DNA from: Stenopsyche tienmushanensis | Taxonomy: Eukaryota; Arthropoda; Insecta; Trichoptera; Stenopsychidae | DNA length: 64,000 bases | Reading direction: 5' to 3' | Assembly: GCA_008973525.1 (NCBI GenBank) | Contig: WACJ01000084.1 | Span: 310,001 to 374,000 of the forward strand | Part shown: positions 35,331-47,190 of the stretch, piece after piece | Layout of the letters: the number at the start of each line of letters is the position of its first letter | How positions within the stretch are numbered: the first letter of the stretch is position 1 | Made by a program: the position numbers and the translations under genes | The notes under the pieces: generated by a model | Database searches by the model: none | The model's input: only the letters and a program-made list of their open reading frames with translations | Told to the model about the DNA's origin: nothing

Positions 35331-37504
35331 TGATTTTGAAAATAAAACTTCCTAAAATAAAGTTTCAATCATAATTTGCCATATATGACTAAACAATAAA
35401 ATAAAATTGACAAATGCTTTAATAACATGGCCGCTATAACCTAACAAATTTTAAAAGCGTCTCTATTGAAAGACCATGTATATTTAAGATCTTAGTTAAA
35501 AGTAGAAATACATTATTATACTAATAAATAATGTAGGTAATAAAATTACTACTTATTATTTTCCCCATAAAACTGTGCTCTTTCAAAATGATAAGCGATT
35601 ATATTTTTTAAATTACGATAAATTGAATGAATAGGGAGATATCATTATTGTTTTTAAATAAATTTCTGTTTATCACATTGCCAGCCTTTATAAGTCAGAT
35701 CATATCAAAGCGCTTTTTTAAGGTCTACGAAGCAATAGGAATATTTGATGTGCTGCTTTTTGTCAGTATCAAAGCAATTTTGTATATATTCTGTTTCTGG
35801 AATCGCAATTCACCATATGGATTTTACATATTTAGTTTATTTTGTTTTAAATCTATATTTGAAAAATATTTTAATTTTTGATTTTGAGTGGTTTGAAATA
35901 TTTTTTCGAGAACTTTCATACATTTCTGGATGGGTTCTTTGATCTTCTTTTAAATTCGACAGAGATAATTTTCATATTGCACTGATTTTTTTATTTTGAT
36001 GTATCTGCGATTGAAACATTTTTCATGAAATGAAAAATCTCATTTGTTATCTGTGCTTTCTGGAAATAGATTAGATTCGAAAAACTTTTACTCCGCAGTA
36101 TATCAATATTTTGCCAATTTAATATTTGTAGTAATTATTAGTAGTGTTTGGGAAAATCTCTTATTTCTAATAATCTAAATGATGAAAATAAATATTTTTA
36201 AATGATCTAATGATAACCGCCTTAATGCATGAATCAAATACATATTTTTCATCAACACCAGAGCCATAATTTAAGATCAAATCATTACATCAATAAGTTC
36301 AAGTTTGTTAACAAATTACTTTAAGAGACTCTTCAAAATTTTGGAATTTTGCCAATACTAGAAGCAAGAATGAAAATAAGTGTATGAAGATGTCTTAGGA
36401 AATCTCGTCGTATAAGGAAAGTTTGCGATTTAATTTCTATACGCATTTAGTTTGGATTCATATTTAATACCGACAATATGATTATTATTAAAAAGCTTTG
36501 ATTAAAAATGACTAAGACTAAACGCATATCCTCTTTGTAACAACCCAGTAGTCTAATCTTATGATTTCGATAATTAAAGTTTGGCAAACGTAAATACTGT
36601 TAGAGACATTGAAGTATTATTCAATGGCAAATTTAAATTTGGACTACACGTGAAGACTACATGTGAAAATCATCGAAAGCATTGAGATTTGCATTTATAT
36701 ATAGAGCTAGCGATTTACAAATTGTCAGAATGCTCTTCCCATTTTCTCGCATAGAAACGACGTTATATTAAAGAGCGCTCAGAAGATATTCTTGAGGCTT
36801 CTTTACACGAGAAAACATGGGTGGTTATTCTTGGTCAAGGGCGGATTGGTACCATGAGACATTGGTACATAAGTGGTTTCCTAGTCGACCTATCAAATTC
36901 AAATTGTATGCATATTTATATATCGAAAAATCGTTTTATAATAAAAATTTAATTAAAAAAAAATTAACTATATCTTTAATACTAAAAAATCATAATCTTC
37001 CAAACTGGATATAGATATTTAAAAACATTAAAAGGTAATTAGATTTCATCTAGATGTTTCATTTTAGATTTGAAGATCCTCTTTGTCAAGTCAGTCTTGA
37101 TCAACGTCAATTTGAGGCTGATGAAGATAAGATGTCTGATCCAAAAACTCCCCCTCCCCTGCAGAGTTTCTTCGTCTGTTAGGAAATAAGTCTATGAATT
37201 CAACCCTTCCATTTTTGGCACTGCATGTTTGCGTTGTGTAGTTGTGCATAATATGGCCGCCATTAAAATTGCGATCAAGTAGGATTATAATTATGGATAC
37301 TCGTTATATATAGTCTTTAAGCACAAAATAATTGTCTTTATAATAATAATATAATATATTGTAATTTCACATTACTTCATATATAATATTTGCGACTCAG
37401 CATTAATTTAGATATACAAAAAATACTTAACTTTGACCTATTAGTATTATAATTTGCTTGTAATATTCGTATTTTAGAGTGGTATTTCAAATCATCAAGG
37501 TATG
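35331..37504. other. A+T-rich noncoding stretch
   Basis: No gene, RNA or element is recognised. Open frames here are low-complexity hydrophobic products of T-rich sequence. Confidence 0.5.
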
Positions 37505-37690
37505 TCATTACCGCCTCTCGGCACAGTTGACAAAAGGGTTTATTTAACTTAGCAAAGCGGATTCGATAGACATCGGACTTCGGACAGACATTTGATTGAT
37601 GGCATTATCGCCTCTCGGCATAGTTGACAAAAGGCTTTGTTTAACTTAGCAAATTTGGATCGGACACACATTGATTTTTATAAATATAGA
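37505..37690 (-). mobile_element. Helitron-like end with internal 97-bp duplication
   Basis: On the minus strand this starts with a 28-bp string nearly identical to 14897-14924. TTGCTAAGTTAAACAAAG and TATGCCGAGAGGCG follow, both echoed near 15.1 kb. The block CGCCTCTCGGCAYAGTTGAC AAAAGG occurs twice, starting at 37512 and 37609 on the plus strand, so a unit of about 97 bp has been tandemly duplicated. No protein-coding remnant is attached. Confidence 0.6.
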
Positions 37691-38149
37691 TTGCAATTAA
37701 ATATATTTTTTTTCATTTCATAATATGTCCTTTTTTAATGATTTTTTTTTCAAATCTTATAAAATTACGTCAAATTAGCTTGAAATTCTTCGCTCAGGTA
37801 CAGCTATTTTTGGTTAGTATTTGTAGGGATATGGTTGGCAAATGCCTTCCATAATAATAATTTTATATAATTTTATTAATGTGTGATGTTATGTTATGTT
37901 ATATATGATATTGTGGAGGTTGTTATGCGCTGCATAACTACTAATTTATAACGTGGTACAAGAATTAAATAAAAGAATTTGGAAAATCGTCGAATTTCCC
38001 GACCATCATTCTATGGGTAGAACCTACACTTGACTTCTGTTGGCGAATTTTCCAGATGGCTGTTGTACAAAGGCTTCGGGTGACAAATTTAACATTTGCC
38101 AATAAAATCAATTTGCCAATTGAGCCAATAAAGCCTTATCGGTCACGGT
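37691..38149. other. Noncoding stretch upstream of candidate exon
   Basis: ATGGTTGGCAAATGCCTTCC (37832-37851) faintly resembles the SINE body at 18.2 and 22.5 kb, but the match is short. No gene is seen. If the following segment is a 5' exon, this stretch would hold its promoter. Confidence 0.3.
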
Positions 38150-38419
38150 GAACACAGGACGCCATGACAAAAACCGCACTTGCATTCTGTCGGCTAACTT
38201 GTATGGAGAAAGCCACCATTGGCCTTAGTTACGCGTCACCTTCCCAACCGAGCGGATGTCTCGCGCAGACCTCTCTATTTTCCGCGGAAACTTGCCAAGT
38301 TCTTCGTCGTATTATTTGTGGTGATTTGTGAATTGTTCATACGGAGATGTGTTCATTTCAATTCTAATACAAGACAAATTCGGAAAAAAAATCGACGGCT
38401 CTCATCAAAGATTAAGCAG
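38150..38419 (+). other. Candidate 5' exon of an unidentified gene
   Basis: The segment is clearly G+C-richer than its surroundings and ends in a strong splice donor, AAGCAG|GTAAGC, at 38419/38420. A frame from ATG 38219 runs 67 codons into the donor (VTRHLPNRADVSRRP...), but it resembles no known protein. An untranslated first exon is therefore as likely. No matching acceptor exon is recognised in the 25 kb downstream, so the gene, if real, would have a very long first intron or continue outside the window. Its 5' edge is a guess. Confidence 0.3.
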
Positions 38420-41400
38420 GTAAGCTTCGATTTTTTTTTAACATTTTGACTTTAATAAAACAATTTAATTAATCCTGTATTAAGTTATGTTAATCAATAC
38501 ATATTGTGAGCTTCTGAATTATTAAATTGAACATTTTGTTTTGACAAAAACCATAAGTAGACTTCGTCATGTTTATATAGGAGTCATAATAGATAGCTAT
38601 AAAATAAATATTATTTTTAATGGAAATTTATATCAATTTATTTGAAACAATACATTGATTATATATACAATGAAAATCAATATTTTTCCATATATAAACA
38701 CTGAATAAGATCGAACACCACAACGATTGATTTCTCATTCAAACGATCGCAAATTTACATTTTTATACTAAGCCCCTTTGGATTTAGATCTAATTCGGTT
38801 TTATCTAGCGCTCTTAAATTTTGTAGCGTTACTCAAAACGGATTTCACGCATTTTTATGACACCTTCCTTAATCTTTTGGTCTGGATCCATCATCCTTTG
38901 AATCCCGGAAATTTAATTCTGCCTTAACGAAACTATTTATATCCACAATCAAATTGAATTTATTCATCGAGTTCAGTATGTAAAATTTTAATACAGGCAT
39001 TGCGAAAAAATAAAAAATACCAAAAGCAAACACATCATGATCTCTCTTAATATAAGCGATAGAGTTACGGTACAAAGAAGAACGCTTATGTGGTCATATA
39101 TATTAAGTTATATAAAAGTATCCGAATGATAAGATAATACGAACATCACATAGGATGTAAAAACGTTTTCATTACTAATTTGGGTCATAATTGATTGAAG
39201 GAAATTTTCGACATAAATTCAAGCAAGTCAAATCAAAAATTTATATCCAAGCACCCCGAGTCGATCGATAATCGAATTTTTCAGGATTGAGATCCGTCTG
39301 GGTCTTGTTATTGTCTTAAAATTTCAGTGTTGAACCTCGACGACCCCTCCAACTATTCATATTCATGAGCTCCATATTAAATTCGCTGGCTGCAATATTA
39401 TTTAAACGTTCGCATTACACTGCAGCAGTGAAAAATGATGACAAATAACCACGATAGTGCCGAGAAGACCCATTATGGGTCATCGGTCGGATAAGTGTTA
39501 GAGTCGATTACGATGGTCATAAATTTCAGTTAAATGCGATCTACCGAAAATTGCTCACGTCTTTAGAATTCCGCACGTGAATGAAACCAATTTATTTATA
39601 TTCATTCATTTTTGTAGCCAAATGTATATGAACATTCTGGAAATGATGCGAACAAAGCCAAGTCTTAGAAAGGTTTCGGATGTCAAGCTGTGGTCAAATA
39701 AATTTGTATCATTATTTTTAATGACAGCATTAATTTTGATACAGCTTGCGAACAGAGTCAAATGAATTTGAACCAATATCCTTATTATATCTAAGCGAAA
39801 ACTATTGAACTATAGAGTTTTGTACCATGGATCGGAATAGTCACTTTCTTCGCTATTCATTATTTTTATTAACCTCATAGTGATATTTCATATGAATTGA
39901 TTCATCATAATCACTATCATGGCATATGAATATATAAAGACATTTCAATATTGAAAATAATATATGGATCTTATTTTTCCCCGATATCTTCTGATTATTT
40001 GCTTTCTTATGAATTATACGAGTTGGATAGTAAAGTCAATTATTTTTATATTGTCAATTGATTTTTTTAATTTAACAATTCTCGTTTTCACATTTCCACA
40101 TTGAAGGCAGGACTTTTTCTATGCTAATTTCAAATTTATTTTTGCGAAATAAGCATAAAACGTTTAATATGGGACGCATGTTTATACCCATGAAAACCAT
40201 TAAAAACATATGTTAGATGAAAACTTAGGGGAAATCATGTGCTATACAAAGATATTTTTAAAGGTTAAATAATAAATAAATTGCTTGCTTGATAAATGCA
40301 TGTATTTATAAATTTTGATTAATTAAATTATGTAAATACATGGGCTCTTTTCTACATACTACCAACCGAAAAACCCATTCAATCCTTTATAACAGTCGTT
40401 GACTAAATATTTAGTGAATGTCGCTTTAGCATGGTTCAATGAAATTTGGTTTTGTAGCCATTACACAAAATTAAATTTAATATGCAGCTATTATTTTATG
40501 GATTATTGGCTTAAAGTTTCAGCTCGACAATATTGCCGTAACGAGGTTTGTTATAGACATTCAGCTAAAGAACTTAGACTCGTCTACGAATAACCACGAC
40601 GACATCTGATCTTGCTGCTATACACCCTGACCTTTGGTACGAACGATTCAATCTAATTATAATCTTTGATTGGATTTCTACCAAATATTCGAGTACATCG
40701 GTTAACTGTGGGAACAAGTTCAATAACGATGCAGTAATTTAAAACAAAACTGTGTATCTGGATAACGTTATCTGATTTGATTGACCTTATCGTACTGTCC
40801 TGTTTCTGGACAGAATATATAATTAGTGAGGCACTAGAAAAAATACTGAAATTGGCTCATTGATTTGCATCCTTATCTGATCACAAGTCAAACAAAGTCG
40901 CTAAGCTTTTAATGTATGACATGTAAAATTCATCACGTGTGTGCCTACACCAACAATCGTGGACAAGTGCATTCGGATCAAAATTGGATTTTCTTCATAT
41001 CTTGACTCTTAGCGTGAAAAGATGATTGAATATATTACAAATACTGGGAATATGTATTGCATCTGCAAAATGGTTCAATCCTCAACTTGAGGTTGAGTTT
41101 CGCTTGGGTGAAGACATTCCGGGTTGGTCTTGGATTTCAGAATGGGATTGTCTTGTGGAATAATAATGCTTTTGATGAACAATTTAAGTTACAAATAATT
41201 TGACTAATTTAAAATTTTGGATACATGAAGCAGCTTTTATAAAGATCTGAGATGCGTATAAAACGTTATTAAATTAAAACGATCATGATTATATAGGGTG
41301 TTTTGGACATGGACCGACAACATTTTTTTGGGGGCTAAGGGAGTCATTTGCTCCGTTTCACACAAAGGACCTATTTCTAAGTGTCAGGGTCGTCGAAATA

Positions 41401-44380
41401 TTTTTTTTTTCAATATTTCGAAAAAATACCCAAAATTTCATCTTAAAATCGTCATGACTAAACCTATAGTTATAATAACACGAAATAATTTGCTTCTATG
41501 ATAGAATTATAGGGTGAAGTCATCATATGAATTAGATGGATTATCTATGAATTTATCCTAGATTATATATTTCAATAGAAATATATTTATGATTTTAATT
41601 GTAATATGATTGTTATGATAATTATCATGAAAAAAAGATTCAAGAACGAGAGGGTTTAATACAAAATGATATAATATTCGGTCAGTATGTGAGATTTATT
41701 ATTGATTGTCTTGTTTATACGTGCTTTGAGTACGGTGCCGATAACTATAGCACAATGTGCATTGCCAGGAATAACAATTATACAGGTGTTAAGTATAAAA
41801 AAGATCTAAATGTAGCGATGGTTAATGAATGGAATTATCAGTAAAATTTAATTAAAAAGGCATCTTCAAGGTTTCCAGTGAACGTCATGTGTTAGACAGT
41901 ATTCTGATTTCGTATAATCCATAAATAAATGTGTGACGCACATCGTGCATTTACTTTATAATCGCACCATTTCTGATGTAAAGAGCGCATTTGTTGGATG
42001 TTAAATGATGATATGGATATCTAAATGATGGCATATTTTTAAAAATATTGTACGATATTCCTCATTATGCCACGTCTTCTTTCAAGAATGAAACGGCGAC
42101 AAGTTAGAGGGAAAAAGGCATGCTTTATAAGGGGGTTGTGTGTACGTATGTAAATTTATCGATTGGAAAACATTTGTGGTCGTTTATCCAAAATGGTAAA
42201 CCGTTTTCAATTTTAGTTCAACCATGAAATTCTTTAGAGAATCGATGAGAGTTCTTATTATTCAGAAATCGCTCGGACGAGCCTCAGCATTTTCACACAC
42301 ACTTAAAACATACTTTGAGTATTTTATTGGCAAAAAATAAATGTAGCAATTCGGCCTGCAGGTCTTTCCTGAAAAATATAATGCCTCGAGCTTCTTTGTT
42401 ACGTTATTATATACGGAAGTTAAGTGAAACGCGTTAAAGGAAAAAGGAATATCGTAGCTTAACTGGCTTTGTCGCCGTCTTGACTGATATTGAGATTTAA
42501 ATTTCACGTTTGACTTATTCCTGCTAATATAAAAATGTACACAAGGATAAACAGAATATTATTTCCAAACGAAATTCGATAAAATCTCAACCCCTAAAAT
42601 TGTCTCCAAAGAACTCGCGCATTCCATCCTCGAAGCATAAGCATACTCGTTCTTGCAAAATTATTGCGTTTTCTACGTATCAGTTATCTTTACGATAACC
42701 TACCCTCATATTTATTATTAAAAAAGAATACACTTCCATATAGAACCCCAAGAAATGTGATATTTGTTTATTGAATGTAAAAGATATATGCATCCTAAAA
42801 AACAATGATTTCACGGTATGAATAGTAAAAAGAAAATCATAAATCCGAAAGTAAAAATGTCGTTGTAATGCAATATACATGTCTGGAGTTTTTCTGGAAC
42901 CCATTTCCAGGAACTATAAATCTTCACGTCTATGAAGACATAAAAGTGATATTAACTGAGAATATTTTATTTCGGTCTTTAACATGATACTTTTCAAAAA
43001 AAAATAGTATTTGCCATATTGTTTTCAAGTCTGCAAATTCACAAGGAGAATGCGAAAAACTTACTGAATAATATGCCAAAATATAATAATTCGCATTTGT
43101 AATTGATATATTAAAAAACCTGTATTATTAGTTATTTTTCAACACAATCTTAATAAAACACCAAGTTATTCCGAATAATGATACATTTTTGGAAAAATTA
43201 TATAAATATATGAAGTTTTCAGAAAAAAAGTTGAGTGATCTTAGGCTCATATTTACTTGTATTGTAAGTGAATTATATATAGAATTATGAGTAGTAAAAA
43301 ATATCATACAAATATTATTATATGTAAATAGAATGTAACGATAAAATCCTATTTTTCAATTAGTTCATAGGACAACATCAATAATTTCTGAAAAATGTTT
43401 TAATATATGCATGATTCATGTAATAGATAAAGATAAGTCTCATTTCTCAAAGAATACTTAGCCTTAGAACAATTTCACATAGAATGGTTTTTGATATGAT
43501 AGCTTAATAATAATTATTATCATTATCATATGATCACGCTCGGTGTTGAATAATTTTGACTTATATAAAAATGAATATAATGGTAATTGGTGTTGATTCT
43601 ATCATATTAACACCAATGCGAGCATATTTGCATATATACTCGTAAATTAGCATTTTTCCAATGGGTTTAGTTGTTCATAAGCAGCTTTTTCAAGTAATAA
43701 ATTATGATGAATATTTAAAAAAAATATTAAAATAATAAGTTTATTTCTATTTTATGGCAGTAATAAAGAAAAACTTTGATAATTTCCGTTTGTATTGTAT
43801 TTCTTTATATGAGAATATATTTCGAAAAATGTATAAATCAAGGGCGCACAATAAAGGCTTAACCCAAATAGTCTAGACCCTTTTATAATGTTAATATGTA
43901 CATCAATAAATCTTAAGATATAATTCTGGAAAATTTGTCAAAACCACGTTGCTGAAAATTTATGTCATTGTTGAATAATAAATAATTCAATATGACGAAT
44001 TTTCTGGTTAAATTTTCAAGACGAAAATATGATTAATTTATATTAAAAGAGCCATGTGTAATGATCTGAATATTATCGTAGAATGTTTGTCATAGTTTAT
44101 TTGGACGATTTCCCTGCGGATGTTATCACAATTATACGATTGTAATAAAATGCAAAATTCTCCATGTTAAGTTTATTCAATCTCGATTATTTACGGGGTG
44201 CATTTTAATAATGTCATTAATGCATGCGCATGAACGGCTGCTTAAAATGACAAATCCGATATTATGCAAAAAATGCAATTGCAAATATGTTGTTGGTTTT
44301 GTACGTCCAATCATGGAAATGCTAAATTGATTCAGCTCTCAATTAATGTCATTCATTAGTTCTTTTGATACACTTTTTTA
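38420..44380. other. A+T-rich noncoding stretch
   Basis: No coding region is recognised. About 41298-41400 (GGGTGTTTTGGACATGGACC, then GACAACATTTTTTTGGGGG) looks like a transposon terminus, but I cannot assign a family. About 43540-43625 is a weak third member of the fold-back repeats at 12.3-12.6 kb. The whole block could be intron if the 38.4 kb donor is used. Confidence 0.4.
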
Positions 44381-44443
44381 CGTACGACCTATGTCGTCTT
44401 ATGGAGGCGTTGCTATACTATTATAGCAACTCCTAAACGTACG
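44381..44443. repeat. Imperfect hairpin-forming inverted repeat
   Basis: CGTACGACC...GGAGGCGTTGCTATA pairs with TATAGCAACTCCTAAACGTACG; GTTGCTATA/TATAGCAAC and CGTACG/CGTACG are exact. It lies about 30 bp before the mariner element and looks like a small fold-back element. Confidence 0.6.
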
Positions 44444-44472
44444 CTTGACATTGAAGGCAGCATGATCTCCTA

Positions 44473-45280
44473 TCAGGTCAGTGCAAAAGTTCGTGCGCAT
44501 TTTTTTTTAAATAGTGTATATTAAACACTAAATGTGTATAAAAAATAAAAATTGTTGTCGCTTTACTAATGTATTAATCAGTTTGTGAAAAATTTTCGTA
44601 AATATCAGACGCATATCAGTACCCATAGAAAATGAATATCGATAATCAATACAAACGTTTTATGGTATATATTTTTATTTTCGTGTGGCGAATCTGCCAG
44701 ATCTGCAGCGATAAAAATTAATAGTGTACATGGTGAACACATCAGTGTGTTGAACTGTGTAGAAATGATTTAAAACATTTAAAGTTGTTGATTTTAATAA
44801 CGGCGTTCTTAAAAATCTTATGGAGTCAGAACTACAATTAACAGTGAATTAGGTTGCAGAAAATATGGATTCCTCTCATAGAACAGTTTTTCGTCATTTA
44901 AAGGAGACTGGGAAAGTATCCAAGCTAGGAAAGTGGATTCCGCATGAGCTATCCGAATCCAATTGCCAGCAACGAATAAACATTTGCACTTCCCTTTTAT
45001 TACACTTCGAAAGAGAGCTATTTTTTGACCGTTTGTTAACCGTGACGAAAAATGGATTATTTATCATAACGTCACTAGAAAGAGATTACACATATAAAGA
45101 TAAGCAGCCAATTCCAACAGCAAAAGGTGTCTTTATATCCTAAAGTATTGTAGATGCAAAGTAGATAAAATATTGTAGATGGTGGAGGAACATATATCAT
45201 TGATTAAAATGTTAAATTGTGTTTTATTTACACTATTTAAAATTTCCCAAAAATGCGCACGAACTTTTGGACTGACTTGA
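44473..45280 (+). mobile_element. Internally deleted mariner element with TIRs and TA duplication
   Basis: The ends are inverted repeats: 44473 begins TCAGGTCAGTGCAAAAGTTC, and the reverse complement of the other end begins TCAAGTCAGTCCAAAAGTTC. Both continue GTGCGCATTTT, so about 31 bp match with two to three differences. TA precedes (44471-44472) and follows (45281-45282), the mariner target duplication. At 808 bp it is well short of the usual ~1.3 kb and retains only a middle piece of the transposase gene. The intact ends mean it could in principle have been mobilised in trans. Confidence 0.92.
44790..45143 (+). pseudogene. mariner transposase, central fragment
   Basis: The plus-strand frame gives LKNLMESELQLTVN, an in-frame TAG, then VAENMDSSHRTVFRHLKETG and KVSKLGKWIPHELSESN. 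This is the second helix-turn-helix and the conserved WVPHEL linker of mariner. ICTSLLLHFERELFFDRLLT follows (cf. ICSSLL-R---PFLDRIVT). The next residues should be GDEKW, but they read VTKNG, so the first catalytic aspartate is gone. After KQPIPTAKGVFIS the frame ends; the rest of the catalytic domain is deleted. Confidence 0.88.
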
Positions 45281-45282
45281 TA

Positions 45283-46559
45283 ATGATATTATATTTTATA
45301 TCTAAAAGTATTTTTGCGACTTTTTTTATAAGGAATTTTGATGTATTCGTAATGTACTAAAATGTAGGAACAATTTAAAATATTTATCAACGTTCATAAA
45401 TTGAGTTTTTAGAAGCCTTATAAACTATCTTAAAATATTAAACAAGAGCGGGCCAAATTATCGATTCCTTTGAACTAAATGTAAGCTAAAGCACCCAGTT
45501 ACATCTCTAAAACATGGCCAATATTTAAATATTCGGTATATTTGATGAGAATACTGCTTAAGGATTAAATACTTTTATAATGCGATCAAAATTAAAAATG
45601 TTAACAGAAAGAAGACTCTCTTTGTAGGCTTGATGCTGGAAAACATATTATTTCTGAGTTTTATTTGTAATTACAAAGGATGGGAAATTATCCTTGTAAA
45701 GTTTCAGCTGTTTCTGATTTAACTGAAAATGTGTTCATAAAGTCTATGGAATCTTGTTTCTTTCCTCTTTGTGAGAATTAAGATGATTTATTAATACATG
45801 GCGATTAAGAAGAGCATCTCAAAATTCCTCCTATATGAATAGAAGATTTTCTTGGATTAAAAGATCTGAAAGATCGATTGTTAATTATAATATGCATATG
45901 CATCTGATTTTCATAATCTATATTCTCGAACATATTTCATATTGCACTTTTTACTTGATATTAAATTATTGTGATTAGCGGCTGGTTAGCTATGCGACAT
46001 TATATTTAAATTTAATTGATTTTACGGTTAGGGTACTTAAAATAATTGGCGTAATATCATTTTACATCATACCGAGAAATGAATAATCATCAACGGGTTT
46101 CCTGGCAATTTCGGGTATTTTCTGCTGAACTAAAATTGAATTTGATATTACATTGTGGCTCTAGGGTGATAGCCATTAACGTGATTAAATGCAGGCGATT
46201 ATGAATTACATGCGCCCATTTGATTGCCAGTTCAGATTATTCAAATATTTAATCTTTAAATTTATTCTAATTTATGATCATATTAATATAATTTAAATTG
46301 AGCAGGTAGCCTGAGGAAGGTTTTAAATGGTACCAAGAAGAGTTCGTCTTCCTGTTTATCTTTCATAATATTTAATTAAAAGTATACATTTTAAATATGC
46401 AAAGTATGTTATTTTAGTGCTCAAAAATAGTTTCATGAGAAAGCACACTTCTTTCAAGAAATTAAATTTTCTTCGCATTATAACTAACAGCAAATTTTAC
46501 AGTCAATAGTAAACGAGAATTATTGTTTATTGTTATTTATAACAACTTTCGTAATTTCG
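45283..46559. other. A+T-rich noncoding stretch
   Basis: No gene or repeat is recognised between the two mariner copies. Confidence 0.5.
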
Positions 46560-47190
46560 ATAAAGAAGTGTAAGCAAAAGTGCAAGGCAAAAAAGGACAA
46601 GCAAAATAGAAATATGTACGGATATGTTTAAAACTTGATGCTTTAGAAGAAAAAAAAAATAGTAATAGAAATTCTCAGAAGTATCTTAAAATAGAAAGAC
46701 TTCATAAATTGAATGATGATGTGCTGACATCATTAATGGAAACAAATTTTTGACAAACAACTAAGGAATTATCAATTAAGCTGGGTTATCCAAGGTCAAC
46801 AGTTTAGAAGTGTCTACATTGTATAGGAAAATTAAATAGACAATACATTTGGAGTTGTTCATGAACTGTCGTTAATCGCATTAGAGCAGTGTAGAATAAT
46901 GAGCATCTCTCATTTTGCAGCAAATTAAGATATGTAATGATATGACAGTACTCTATAGTAATCAGGAGCGAAAAATAATTGATTTCTTCAGATAAATCAC
47001 TGGTTTAAGCCTCTAAATTAACATTGACCAAGCAAAGGTCCATCAATATGGATGATAGTATATCACCTTAGTAATTGATTTTTAATTGCTTAAACACGAT
47101 CAGAGGATTAAAGTAGTAGTGTACTGTTAACAATTAGAGTGAATGAAACAAGAACTCATAATAAACTATCTGAACTATTTTATTCTCCAT
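46560..47190 (+). pseudogene. mariner transposase relic, heavily decayed
   Basis: Broken plus-strand frames give HKLNDDVLTSLMETNF, then QTTKELSIKLGYPRSTV and KCLHCIGKLNRQ, followed by VHELS and LEQCRIMS. These match, in order, mariner F-DD-L--L-E-NP-QTT-ELA--L--S-STV, then HL--IGKV-R---WVPHELS and L-QR--IC. Weaker traces follow (KSLV...KQRSINMDDSI). At least three in-frame stops lie within the first 60 residues. No inverted repeats were found. It appears to be a different mariner lineage from the 44.5 kb copy. Confidence 0.72.
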
